DNA of 64,000 bases, taken from Ditylenchus dipsaci (lineage: Eukaryota > Nematoda > Chromadorea > Rhabditida > Anguinidae). The position numbers and the translations under genes are program-made. The notes under the pieces were generated by a model. It was not told the DNA's origin, made no database searches, and saw only the letters and a program-made list of their open reading frames with translations. The stretch covers positions 1 through 64,000 of the forward strand of contig SADC01000891.1 in the NCBI GenBank assembly GCA_004194705.1, written 5' to 3'. Each line of letters starts with the position of its first letter. Position 1 is the first letter of the stretch. Shown one piece after another: positions 10,480-21,860 of the stretch.

Positions 10480-11180
10480 TAGGCAGTATCAGCTAAGGAG
10501 CACCACCCGATTACTACTACTTGCGTACCACTATTGAAGTTATACTGGCTCTCATCCATACTCTTATTCATATCATCGACTTTTTCGTCAAACATCGATG
10601 GCTCATGCTACTTTCCAAAAATTATTGAAAAGGGAGGTTGGTAGTGATGTATGTGTAATCACGGCAGTGTCGTAATTTTTTTCAGCTTTTGCTCAATTGC
10701 ATGGTAGACCAGCCTGTGTTAGGACGGGTTGAACGCGTTTCCTGACTCAATATAAAACTTAGTTCAAGTTGGATTAGGATTTTTTTTAGCGAGAAAATGA
10801 ATGGGATGAAATGAGTACGAACCATTCAAACATGGTATCAAAAATTTATTGAAAATAGTACTTGGGCGAAACTGCTTTCGGAGAAACGGTTTTTGGGTGA
10901 AACGGTTTCCAGGCGAAAGGTCGTGTGCCAATCGAAAATGAAAGAACCCTAGAAGAGTAGGCCTAAACGATGATCGACAGGAACCAGAAACCAGAAGCAC
11001 AATCACAAAAGAATCAAAAATAACTTCATTCAAAATGTAACAGACAGACGACAGATTCGACAATACTTATAACTATAGTCAATGGCAGATTAAGTTAAAG
11101 ATGTTCCTGCTTTAAATTTATTATTCTTCTTAAACATTAACTCTGTATCCGTGAGGGTTGTGCTGTAGAAGCTTAGGTCA
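10480..11180. other. No gene seen
   Basis: Minisatellite remnants, a small GAAACGGTTT word array at 10868-10925, and otherwise plain AT-rich sequence. Confidence 0.4.
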
Positions 11181-11184
11181 TCCG

Positions 11185-12028
11185 TCAATTTCTCTTAGTC
11201 AATGTGCTGATCACCCGAATGCATCCTGCAATGTCACCATAGCGATAAGGATAAATAATAACAAAAAAAAACTTACATGAACTGCTAGTAGAGCTTGCGT
11301 CCACGCTCAGAATATCGATAAGGATGTAGACAGGAGACGTAAGCGAAGTCGGTAGGTAGACGATTTGGTGGCCATAGCAGAGATGGTAACAAATGCTTTC
11401 AACCTGAGCCAGTTTCACATTGTTATCATCAGGCAGTATTGTGTACTTCGGAGTGCGAGCGGTATCCTGAAATGGAGTAATCGTTGAGATCATTACAATC
11501 GAATCATGAAGAATTAGGGCCTGCATTCAAAAAGAATTCACAAAAATCTAGTTTTTCCGCCACAATAGAGCGGAAAACCAACCATGCAAAAGAAGTGTTT
11601 TTCGACTTTCTTGAACAACCCTTTCTGAGTGGAGCCCTTGGAAGAAGAAATTTGCTTGTTCATTGGCTCAGATCCAACACCTGATTTGAAAGCCGGCACA
11701 GAGACTGGTGTCGGAGCACATGACAGAATAGAAGCGAGGCCAGAAGAAGATTGTTCACAAGTAGCAAAGGAAGAGAGAGATAACTTAGCAGCCACAGCAT
11801 AGCTAGTTGAAGAATAAGCTCTCTGACTGTCCATTGGCTGAGCATTGACTGATGACTGCGAAGGCTGCGGAGGAGCTGAAGGCTGCGGAGGAGCTGAAGG
11901 CTGAGCAAGACTGGCAAGAGAATAGGCATTAGAAAGTTCAGACAAAGGCGTAAAAGCAGATGTGACATGCCGAGGCGGCGCAGAGGGAGTCTGAAGCACA
12001 TCACGAGCGTCTGAAAAAACAGGGTAGC
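11185..12028 (-). pseudogene. Partial second copy of an unidentified Pro/Ser-rich gene
   Basis: On the minus strand, TTTTTTCAG at about 12009 is an acceptor. An exon follows with LQTPSAPPRHVTSAF, repeated QPSAPPQPS, SSFATCEQSSSGLAS and MVGFPLYCGGK. It matches the exon at 22640-23110 closely in both DNA and protein, but has an extra 15-bp QPSAPP unit. The 5' exons present in the other copy are missing: a family A element sits at the TA (12029) right upstream of the acceptor. Further down, CAG|GATACC opens another frame (DTARTPKYTILPDDNNVKLA, YHLCYGHQIVYLPTSL; 11280-11470) that the other copy lacks. I do not recognise the protein. Confidence 0.55.
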
Positions 12029-12272
12029 TACCGTATCCGCTCTAATTATAGACCCGGGTCTATAATTTTCAACCTCTTAAAAATCGGAAAATTTTGAATT
12101 TGATATCGAAATTTTCGGGTGCTCAACCAAAATCTAAAAAGTGGAATCGGTAGAGCTCGTGGGAGTTAAGAAAACGTATCAAACAGATTTGCAAAATATT
12201 TTTCTCCTTCAAGATACAGACCCTCAAAGTCGAGGGGGGTCTATAATTAAAGAGGGTCTATAATTAGAACGC
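12029..12272. mobile_element. Family A MITE with word AATTATAGACCC
   Basis: TACCGTATCCGCTCTAATTATAGACCC start, inverted word GGGTCTATAATTTTCAACC, family A core, then two GGGTCTATAATTA words. The right terminus has decayed (AGAACGCTG instead of TACGGTA). The other copy of the gene at 23130 shows the uninterrupted AGCTA context. Confidence 0.8.
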
Positions 12273-12279
12273 TGTCTTC

Positions 12280-13235
12280 CTGTGATCTAAACATCGTATC
12301 TTATGCAGTTTTTTCGCTCTATCACGTGCTATTTTTATTTTTTAAAAATTGCCTATAAATTTTGAGAAATTACGAAATCAAGTGACAGGCACCTGAATTT
12401 TCGTCGAAAAGACCTGGTTTTTTTGTAGGGTTTTGGAGTCAAATTGTTTTGGCTTGAATTTTGTTACATTTTACTTGTTGTCCTGTGAGTCTTTGCACTA
12501 GTTTTGTTGCATTTTTCGTGCTGATCATTTTGCTATATTGCACTCTAAATTTTTTATAGAAATTCGGCCAGGAATATGCCAAGCAGGTATCCTTCAAGTG
12601 CCAGTGCCAGAAAACAGCAGGTTTTAACTCTTTTTCTAAAATTTCTGAGTGACTTTTCTTTAATTTCTGTGCAGATTTTTCGCCTATCTTGTAGCTTTTG
12701 AATTTCGCTACAAGTATTGACCAAACATTTAGCAGTTATACACAGCTATAACGTGCTCCTGAGCGGCCTTAAGCGGAAATTTGACTAGTGAGGAAACGGT
12801 GGTTTGGGCGTTGGACGCTGGTTGTCCAACTTTTTGCAAACAGATTAAAGCTCACATATACTCATTCGAAAAGGCAGATCCTAGCGATCATTTTGACATA
12901 TAACAGTCATAGTTGTAGTCTAGTGATAAATTATTTCTACCTCTCGGAAATTTTCCCATTTTCCTTGAAATGGTCGTAGATTTTAAACCGGTTTTTTAGG
13001 TCACTTGACCCGTCCCAACACCCGTACAAATATTTTTAAAAAACGATCTACGTGAAATTCTGCATCTAAATAAACCGCATTTACAGCCAGCCTTTTACGT
13101 GTTAATCTAATTGATTTTCAGTGGATTTAGAAAGGCCTGTAAGGCTAAGAGACAAATTTAGCACAAAAGAATTGGCAGGAGTACACCGTTTGAGGTAGCC
13201 CGAAAATGCGTTTTTTCAAGGTCTAAGTATTTTTT
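12280..13235. other. No gene seen
   Basis: AT-rich sequence, no convincing open frame. TTTCGTGCTGATCATTTTGC near 12518 recurs at 14838. Confidence 0.4.
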
Positions 13236-13241
13236 AGGCCG

Positions 13242-13296
13242 TTTAACACTCGAACACGCGAGCGGCACTTTAGGTCCGTTGAAATCAGAATTTCGA
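13242..13296 (+). repeat. 55-bp direct repeat, copy 1
   Basis: TTTAACACTCGAACACGCG..GGTCCGTTGAAATCAGAATTTC is repeated in the same orientation at 14786-14842 with about two mismatches. The pair brackets the family E element at 13710-14490. Confidence 0.8.
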
Positions 13297-13454
13297 ATAA
13301 AATTGCCGAATCAATTGTGTACAACTTCATTTCTCCACAAACAATTATTCGTAAGAACATTTAAATATCAAAAAGTTATTTGCTAAACAAATTGTGCCAA
13401 GACAAATTATTTATCATCTGAATTTATTCTCAGATGACTTTTTGGGGCGTAATC

Positions 13455-13570
13455 GTTTTGCCAATGACACTTTTGCCAATAAGATCATTTTGCCAATTGC
13501 ATCTTTTTGCCAATGGCATCTTTTTGCCAATGGCGTCTTTTTGCCAATGAGATCCATTCGCCATTGGCAT
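13455..13570. repeat. TTTTTGCCAATGGCATC array
   Basis: Six units of TTTTGCCAATGRCATC. No inverted partner is seen nearby. Confidence 0.75.
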
Positions 13571-13709
13571 CTTTTCTCCGATACTTTCTTTTCGCATGTA
13601 CTCTCATTTTTCTGATCTGTTCAATGTTTGTCTCTATTTTCAGCAGTAGGATCACATTTCATATCGCAACATTTGATTTTGCGATATTTAATTTATTTTC
13701 TCCGACTTT

Positions 13710-14490
13710 TTAACACGGGAACGGCTGTACGTCCTGATGGTATGTCCTTGTGCAGAAAAACTGCACCAGACAGTGCTTTAAAGTAGCCTGCAATCAAGCT
13801 TTTCGAGTATTTAGCAAAGGTTCAAAAGTATATCCCAAAAGGCATCTTGACCTGAAACTTCAATTTAGCTACATAAATCTGAAATTCTGACACTTGATTC
13901 GAGTTCAGCATGGTCGATTTACTTAAAAAACTGTCAATTGATTATCACAATCACTGTCAAATGTTCAATTCCTCTCGAGACAAAAATTATTTGAAATTTG
14001 AAAAATTTTGAATTTAAATAATTTTTGTCTCGAGCGGAATTGAACATTTGACGGTGATTGTGATAATCAATTGACAGTTTTTAAGTGAATCGACCATGCT
14101 CTGTCGAACAGTATCAACCATAAACTTAAAAACGGCGTTTCCACATTTATTTGTACATATTTTTGTATGAACAACGTTTTTGAAAAAAAACACAATGGTT
14201 TCTGTTAGCCAAAAAATTATCATATGATTGTCATAAATACCTCCACAATATGTCATCTGAAAGCTCGCAATCTGCGCTTTCTTTTGCACATGAAATATAA
14301 AAATATATTGAAACAGTGGCATTCTTTACCTCTTTGAAGTAGCATAGTCAAAAGTCGTGACATTGATGGTTCACAAAGGCCGCTGACCACCGTAGAGTTA
14401 CTTTTTTTCAATTTTTTTTCACCATCCTGCTCAGCGTGAAATTCTGCACAAGGACATACCATCAGGACGTACAGCCGTTCCCGTGTTAAG
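13710..14490. mobile_element. Family E element with central palindrome
   Basis: The ends TTAACACGGGAACGGCTGTA and their inverse (13712-13755 / 14438-14488) enclose a near-perfect palindrome at 13913-14105 centred in CTCGAGACAAAAATTATTT. The second copy at 18440-19290 shares the palindrome and the GACCRCCGTAGAGTTAC segment. A third fragment is at 30740-30900. Confidence 0.75.
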
Positions 14491-14539
14491 ATATTTCGAA
14501 GAAAATTTTTTTATGACCCCGAAGGTGTCGCAGGGGGCT

Positions 14540-14740
14540 TGGGGGTTAGAGATGCGCACACTCACTTACCTTAGACATGGTTCCGAGCAAGACTCTTGAT
14601 CAAAAATGTATATAGAGACTGTTTTGCCTGGCCCAAGTGACAAAAACAAGGTAAAATACCAAAAAATGACCAGAACCATAAGGGGGACCAAGGCAAAAAT
14701 TGACCGAAAACCACAGGGGGGACCAAGGCAAACGAAAAAA
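14540..14740. repeat. Family D fragment plus GGGGGACCAAGGC module
   Basis: GATGCGCACACTCACTTACCTTAGACATG..GAGCAAGACTCTTGATC is the family D end. Two AGGGGGGACCAAGGCAA modules follow at 14683-14733. Confidence 0.7.
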
Positions 14741-14785
14741 AAATTTCGAAAAATGTCTTTCCCACACTTTTTTTCGCCGTTTCTA

Positions 14786-14842
14786 TCGTTTAACATTCGA
14801 ACACGCGAGCGGCACTTTAGGTCCGTTGAAATCAGAATTTCA
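14786..14842 (+). repeat. 55-bp direct repeat, copy 2
   Basis: Second copy of the 13242-13296 repeat (TCGAACACGCGAGCGGCAC core). Confidence 0.8.
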
Positions 14843-15544
14843 TGCTGATCATTTTTAATAAATACACTATGGGTGGTTGGATAATCGAAAGTTGGATAAT
14901 CGAAAGTCCGGTAAAAACGCCATTTTAAAATTTTCACATTTTCAAAATTTTTATTACGTTCAAGTCCATTTATCCAAGTCATTTTATAACCGACTGCCAA
15001 CAAATCATAACTTGTTCGATAAAGCATGAAAAGAGCTTTTTAAGGATATATCGTTTAGACATTTACGGTTTTAAAATTTTAGATTTTCGGGCAAAAGAAA
15101 AATCCTGTCATTTTTCAAAAACCGTTGTTGACACTTGGAAATGCAAAAATAGGTGTGTTAAGGCGGTTCGTTCGGTTGTTGTTATACACCATTTGGTGGC
15201 TATTTTTCGACCCGAGTCCTTCCCGAGTCCTTAGTTTACACTTTATACCGGTTTTCCCGGCTTTTCATTTGCTGATACCAACCCTTGAACTACTGAAAAA
15301 TCGATCTTCTAAGATTGTGGCCGATGACGATAATTCCATCATGGTTTCAGGAGATGTGGGTGTACCTCAATACAAAAACACTATAGAAACAGGAAAAGAT
15401 TAGACAATCCGCGAATTTTACCGAGAATTTCACGGTAACTACCTACCGAAAAAGATTAGCCGTGTCAAAAAAGTTAGATTCTACGAGACATTTTCAAACC
15501 TCCACAACTGCTCTTTATTCAACGAATATTCACAATTAGGGTTG

Positions 15545-15620
15545 TCAAACGTTCGAAATTTTCGAACGTTCGGTTCGACGAACATTCGAAGTTTGAAATT
15601 TTCGAATGTTCTGAAAGTAT
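15545..15620. repeat. ACGTTCGAA palindromic array
   Basis: TTCGAACGTTCG and AACATTCGAA words alternate; highly self-complementary. Confidence 0.65.
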
Positions 15621-15819
15621 TTGGCACGAAGTTCGATATATTTCGAGAGGCAAGTAAAAATGCCAAAATAAAAAGGCCAAGACAAAAATGCCAACAGATA
15701 TTTTGACAGCGATAGCTTCGTTTCTTATGCGCTGGAATGTGGCGCGTCGACCAAAAAAATTCGGGCAGATACGAGGCCCGGAACATGGGGATCTCCCCGT
15801 TTCCAATAAGGTACTCAGA

Positions 15820-16432
15820 ACCGGGGTTGGCACGGACGTTTCGTCCTCGGTGCCGTTTCGTCCTCAGCCTCGTCCTTGTCTAAATATAACCAAAACTTGG
15901 TTTTTTGCGCAAGAAAACAAAAAAATACACTTAAACAAGTACCCAGATACTTTGAAAGATGAGATTTGAACATAGTTTTGTTGGGGCCTACTGGGGGCCT
16001 ACCGCATAAAAAAAAACTCTGGTATGCATACATTTTTTATGCATCCAGAGTCCCTTTCGAGTGATTTGCGTCTAAGGTATGTGGGTGTGCGCATCTCAAC
16101 CCCAAGCCACTAAGCCCCCTGCGCCCGAAGGGGCGCAGGGGCTTGATGGGTTAGAGATGCGCGCACTCACTTACCTTAGACATGATTCCGAGCAAGACTC
16201 TCGATCATAATATGCATATAGAATCTTTTTGCCCAGCTCCAGTGACCAAAACGGGGTAGAAGACTCAACTACAAGACTTAACTAGAAGACTTATATTCTA
16301 TAAAAGGCATTTAGGTGAATAAAATTTACATAACGGTGTTTGAGCATGAGTTTTTTAGGGCGCAACGATTATTTTAGTTAATGTGAGATAATAAGAACTG
16401 AGGACGAAACGGCCCGAGGACGAAACGTCGTG
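15820..16432. mobile_element. Element with GGACGAAACG word ends, containing family D
   Basis: Left end 'ggacgtttcgtcctcggtgccgtttcgtcctc' and inverted right end 'gaggacgaaacggcccgaggacgaaacg' (16398-16430). Inside lies a family D copy (15969-16260). Confidence 0.6.
15969..16260. mobile_element. Family D hairpin element
   Basis: CATAGTTTTGTTGGGGCC..ACTCTGG, then GTATGCATAC, then GTGCGCATCTCAACCCCAAGC, then the hairpin TGCGCCCGAAGGGGCGCA, and back to TTAGAGATGCGCGCACTCAC. Other copies: 28790-29010, 46360-46480, 48500-48680, partial 57010-57100. Confidence 0.75.
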
Positions 16433-16670
16433 TACCTCCCTCGGGGATATTCACATATCCGCGGAGGAGAATACCGGGGAATATAGTGGGCGCGTTGAGA
16501 CCCTTTTCTGTATAAACTGCTTTTGTTCATGCTATATCTAAAAATAATAGATAAATAATCAAAATACAAAAACAAAATGGGCAAGCTGAAAAGATTGTGG
16601 ATGCAATACCCAATTTTCGACTTTTCGTATTCTCTTTGATAGCTCCCCATGTGTTGTAATTTCACAATGT

Positions 16671-16736
16671 GTTCTTAGGGTGTGTACTACACACCCTAAG
16701 AACTTTAATATCTACACACTGTGTAGATATTAAAGA
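16671..16736. repeat. Two back-to-back perfect palindromes
   Basis: A 31-bp palindrome with 15-bp arms (TTCTTAGGGTGTGTA, then C, then the inverse). It is followed directly by a 33-bp palindrome with 16-bp arms (CTTTAATATCTACACA, then C, then the inverse). Both pivot on a single C. Confidence 0.9.
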
Positions 16737-16739
16737 ATG

Positions 16740-17400
16740 CGGAGTTAATGAAACATGTGTGCTTAAACTTTAACTCTTCGAGATCAAATATTAGGTAGGA
16801 GCATTCAGCCATGAGTCATGACACCAAATAATTGGGTAGGAGTCTTAAGTCAGCAACAACTAAAGAACACCCTATAATCAGGTAAAATTCTTTAGTCAGG
16901 AAACCGAAGAATTAGGGTGAGTTTCCCGCATTGTTCCCCGCATCAAAAAATTAGCTCCCCGTACTCTCAACCACGCCTCTATTAAATTCCACTCCCGTCT
17001 TTCCCTCATCTAAAACTTTTTCCCACTTTTTGTCTTTCAATTGCTTTGAAAATATTGGTTCTCCGTCACGCTTGATAAAGCTGAATTTATATACCGAAAC
17101 TTATAAAAAAACGACCGCCTAATTTCGGCCCTTCCTGTACTTTCTAATGCTTTCCCTCCCGGAATTAAAAAACTGCTTTCCTCGTCCCCGTATCTCTCCT
17201 CGCATCAAAAAATCGCTCTCCCATCTCCGCATCCCTCCCTAGGTATTCGTGATATGTATTCGTGAGTCTTGAGAAAAAACACATGGCTTGGTTCCCCAGG
17301 CTGATTTTTTTACCATAAAAAACTTGTTTTTTTTTCGAATATGGTCATGTTAATGTTAATCACCCTAATAATCATAAACACAGTTTTACCATAACCATAA
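16740..17400. other. No gene seen
   Basis: Includes short pyrimidine-rich stretches near 16920-17230 with repeated 'ccccgcatc' and 'ctcccc'. No open frame of note. Confidence 0.4.
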
Positions 17401-17412
17401 TAAATGGGCGAC

Positions 17413-17653
17413 GGTAAATTTGCCGACATGTATTCGCCGACATTAATTCGCCGATAAGTTCATTGGCCGACAATTCTTTGGTGCAGGGGCTTGATAGGTT
17501 CCCAGCAAGACTATTGACAAAAAATCTTTCTTGACAATCTTTTTGCCAAGTCCTATGTTTAAAATATGGTTAAACAGCCGAATGGTCAGAGTTAAAAAAT
17601 TTAAGAGTTGTTGGCGAGTTTACCTGTCGGCGTATTCACGTCGGCGAATTTAC
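17413..17653. mobile_element. Non-autonomous word-array element (family G), word GCCGACA
   Basis: The left array GGTAAATTTGCCGACAT..GCCGACATTAATTC and inverted right array end with AACTCTTAAATTTTTTAAC on the inner side. The same inner side is found in the MULE-OTU element at 40759-42792. The interior is a family D fragment. Five of the seven intact units read GCCGAC. Confidence 0.75.
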
Positions 17654-17659
17654 CCAGAG

Positions 17660-18435
17660 TTTTTTTAATGAAAAGTTGGGAGACCAATTTATTTTTCAAG
17701 AAAATACAACAGGGGACCAAGGCCTCTCTCGGCGCCAGATAGTTGAATAAAACCAATATATTTGAGCCGCCCTAACATACGCTGGCCTATCCTTGCCTGA
17801 GCTTAAGCCTAATTAAGCCTACATTAAGCTCCACCCAGAAATCTGTGTAGCCAGGTTTCAGAGATAAGTCTCAAGCCTATATTTTCAACACAAAAAGTGC
17901 ATTAACATGAAATTTGGGACATTTTGCAGAAAACCTTGTTTGATAAATATCAGCTTGAGGGACCGAGACGAAAATTCGTATTTCGACAGGGATGTTCATA
18001 TACGGCCTATCAGAGTAAAAATAGGCCGTTTTTAGAACTTTTTAACGGCCTTTTTAGGCCGCATAGTCCTATTTTAGGCTGGGTACCGTTTTAGTCTTCT
18101 CATAAAGTACATGCTATTTAGTTGGTTTAAAACAACAACTTGATTTTTGCCATGCATAAAATTTTTACACGACGCTTGCGTATAATAAGCATTGAAAGAT
18201 CAATGGTTTTTTTTAAATGGTCAAACCTGTTATTTTGTATGAGCTCAACCCGAAGTGCTATTATTAACCATTGCCCGGTCACGCGTAGTAATTCATGCAG
18301 TAGGTTCAGAATTCCTTGCTGATTCTTTCAAGATTTTTTCCAGATCTTTTACTGAAACTTTTTGAAAATGTTTTTAAAAATTTGATTATTTTAGCGTAAA
18401 AGTCGTGTTGGTGGTGGTGAAACTTCTTTTTATGA
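17660..18435. other. No gene seen
   Basis: Contains ACAGGGGACCAAGGCC (17707-17725) and CCCTAACATACGCTGGCCT (17770), a segment repeated at 50356. Otherwise plain. Confidence 0.4.
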
Positions 18436-18439
18436 CACC

Positions 18440-19290
18440 TTATTCGTGTTCATCATGGTCGATTTGCTTGTTAAACTACTCTTAAGTTCAAAACTCAGTG
18501 GCAATTTCTGAATCCCGCTCGAGACAATAATTTTTTAAATCTTGAATTTTTCGAGATTTTGAAAATTTCTTGTCTCGAGCGGAATTCGGAATTTGTCAGT
18601 AAGTTTTGAATTTGAAGATTAATTTTAAAGCTCACGATCTGCGCTTTGTTTTGCACATAAATTTAAATTAATATAGGCATAATATCTTTTGGTTTGCCTA
18701 AAAGCTCGAAAATAACACCAAAAGATCTTTTCTGCCACCAAAAACTTAAACCCTAACTATTTTGAAGTTTTTTTTCAACTTTTTTAAATTTCATGTAGCC
18801 CAGAATCTCAGCTCTCCAACAAGCCATCAGCTGACCAAATGGTCTTTCAAAAAGTTGAAGGAAAGGTCTTTAAATATAGCAAAATTTTCAAAAAATTTGG
18901 TCCACTTGAAGACTTTTTACTCCAACTTTTTGAAACCTCATTTGGTGAATTGATAGCTCATCAGAAAGCTGAGATCTTGAACTAAACGATACTGAAAAAA
19001 TAAAAAAAATAGTCAAAAAAGTTAAGATAAAAAGTCAATTTAATGTGAATTTTGGTTTTTGGTGGCAGAAAAGATCTTTTTGGTGCCATTTTCGAGCTTT
19101 TTGGCAAACCAAATCAATATAAGCCATAAATATATCGAAAAATTGCCATGTTTTACCTATTTGAAGTGGCATAGGCGAAAACCGATTGATGGTTCACAAA
19201 GACCGCTGACCATCATAGAGTTACTTTTTTTAATTTTTTTCACCATCGTGTTCAGCATCAATTTTTTAAATTTCTTTCCCGTGTTGAGCT
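18440..19290. mobile_element. Family E element, second copy
   Basis: CATCATGGTCGATTTGCTTG..CTCGAGACAATAATTTTT palindrome at 18455-18600 and the GACCATCATAGAGTTAC segment at 19200 match the first copy. A family C-like foldback (CATGTAGCCCAGAATCTCAGC and its inverse) is inserted at about 18790-18990. Confidence 0.65.
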
Positions 19291-19439
19291 CATTCAAAAT
19301 AGCAATGTTCTTGCTCATACTTTTGAGTACTTTTTCATAAAAACCCATTGATTTTTCAATGCTTGTGTTCTGTACAAAACATTTTTATGCATAGAAATAA
19401 AAAGTTTTTGATTATAAATAAAAAGTCTCGAAATAAAAA

Positions 19440-20060
19440 GCCTACAGACCTAATTATTACCGGTGTAGCTCGTTGCTACCACCTAGATACTGAATAATAG
19501 AGTTCTACTATCTAAATTGAAGGTAATCTGCTACTGACACCGGAATCTAAACACCTGGAAACTTGGCATAAAATATATGGATCTCATATCTCTGAGACCT
19601 GGCTACTCAGATATCTGGGTGGAGGCCATCTGAATTCGGTTTCTTTGGTTCTACCAACTGAGTCGCACCAGCTATGAATCTGGGCGGAACTTTGTTCTTT
19701 ATCAGGATGATACCTGGTGCTACCACATGCATTGGGCTACATGGGTACAACTGCCTTAATTGGGTAACACTACGTTTACAAAGATCCGCTTTTACGCACT
19801 TGCATGCGCTACCGTCTGGGTACCTGGCTATTGCTACCGGAATCATCCACCTTTCTGCTTGGTTTGTATTACCTGAATCAGACTGTCTCGGTACTTGGGC
19901 AGAAGCATTTTAATATTATAATTTTCCTAGCTGAGTTTTCGATTCTAAATCAGTCTGTCGAACTTGGCAGAACCATTCCGATATGGTTACTGGATACCTA
20001 AGTATCTGGGTACATGAGTACTACCACCTGGATCAGACCACCTGGGCACTACACTCCGGG
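19440..20060. repeat. ACCTGGGTACYACC minisatellite, long stretch
   Basis: Degenerate units 'ctaccacctgggtac' over about 600 bp. Local open frames here are repeat by-products. Confidence 0.55.
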
Positions 20061-20261
20061 TAGGATTTTTTCGTCCGGACTGAAAGTAACATCTAAAATG
20101 AAAAAAAAAAGTAACATATAAAATGGTCTTTTTGGCATAAAGCTGTACATAGGAAATAGTTTCCTGTCATTTTTGCTTATAAAAAGATGATTAACGGACA
20201 AAAACCTCCAATATAGTAGTAGGATAGTAGTTTCAAAGCTTGGATATATTCTGGTTATCAC

Positions 20262-20445
20262 CTGGAGTCCCCTGTCATATCTCCATTCTAATCCCCAGGG
20301 GAATTCCCAGACTATACTTTTTGATTGAAAACGGAAGCAAAAATTTGTCTCACCCAAAAAAGTAGATCGAGGGATTCCCTGGGGATTAAAACGGAGATAT
20401 GTCAAGCGACTACCGGAGACTCCTGGAGACTACCAGGGGATTTTG
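20262..20445. repeat. Imperfect inverted repeat
   Basis: CCTGGAGTCCCCTGTCATATCTCC..AATCCCCAGGGGAATTCC pairs with GGGATTCCCTGGGGATT..GGAGATATGTCAAG..GGAGACTCC. Confidence 0.65.
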
Positions 20446-21114
20446 GAGGACAATCTAAAATAACTTCTTTTACAGATTTGACAATCCGGTTCGTTGCTAA
20501 TCAATATTTAAAAATGCGACTCATCGTGTTTTCGGCAGCGAACTGTATACTTCATATTTTCTTAGATATATAATCCTATATCCCTACATATTCCCAGGTA
20601 AACCCCACACTATTCATTTTCCTTTTCTATATCAAAGACATAAGCAAACTCTGGTAATCGAAAATCATGATTTGGTTTTTAGGGGAATGCGTATGGGACT
20701 CGTCATGGGAGTACAGGGGATCGCTCAGGGACATTCATATGCATAGTTCCACTTCCCTTTGCTGTCCTCTGAGTTTTTCTCTAGAATACCGTCCCCCGGA
20801 GACTGCGTATGGGACTACAGGGGATCCCTCAGGCACATACATACTTCTATGATGTTCCTTTGTTATTTGTGAAAACCTCAACAGCAGTCTTCTAAGACCG
20901 TTAGTAGCAATTTCAATGAGACAGATAGTCATGCAGACAGTCCAAGTGTTACAGATACTGCGGGTAGTAATTAAAACCACCTAATCCTCACTATTACATA
21001 CAATTGCTTCATTCGAGAATACATTGCTTTTGGATGAAAATGCACATCCAGAGCCATTTCCACTACAATGCTTCGAACCAATCTTGAAAAAGGAGCGCTC
21101 GGATCTGAAATTCT

Positions 21115-21860
21115 GCAATGTCCATGGAGTAGTCCCCCAAAGGTCCCCCCAAAGATCCGGACGTCCCCTGACAGTCTCCTACACATCCCACGATGAGTTC
21201 ATGGCTGACTGCCAAAACGTTGTTATGTAAGTTAGAACTTTTTTCGCAATTTGGCACTTGAAAACCGGTTCGTCGCTAAAACATGCCTAATATACACCAA
21301 AAATATGGATTAGCAGCGAACCTACCTTGTTTTACATAGATGCAAACTTTTGTGAAATTGTCCCCCGCGTAGTCCCCAAAGGTCTCCCATGTTCCCTGGT
21401 GTATCCTGACAATCCCATACACATCCCATACAGAGTTCCTGGCTGACTGTCAGAAGGTTGTTATGTGAGTGTAATTGGAGCATTGCACATGGCTAAAAAA
21501 CCCGGTTCGCCGCTAAAACATGCCTAATATGCACCGAAAAATATGCATTAGCAGCGAACCTACCCTGTTTCACATAGATGCAAACTTTTGTGAAATTGTC
21601 CCCCGCGTAGTCCCCCAAAGGTCTCCCATGTTCCCTGGTGTATCCTGACAATCCCATACACATCCCATACAGAGTTCCTGGCTGACTGTCAGAAGGTTGT
21701 TATGTGAGTGTAATTGGAGCATTGCACATGGCTAAAAAACCGGTTCGCCGCTAAAACATGCCTAATATGCACCGAAAAATATGCATTAGCAGCGAACCTA
21801 CCCTGTTTCACATAGATGCAAACTTTTTTCAAATTGTCCCCACGTAGTCCCCAAAGGGTA
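21115..21860 (+). repeat. Tandem repeat, about 238-bp unit
   Basis: CGGTTCGYCGCTAAAACATG recurs at 21266, 21503 and 21741, and the intervening blocks are almost identical in the last two units. Each unit contains an inverted pair (GGTTCGCCGCT and AGCAGCGAACC) about 50 bp apart. A diverged leading unit starts near 21115. Confidence 0.85.

Noticed and set aside
14566..15027. 153-residue minus-strand open frame
   Set aside because: Spans the family D fragment, the CCAAGGC modules and the 55-bp repeat; no protein-like conservation.
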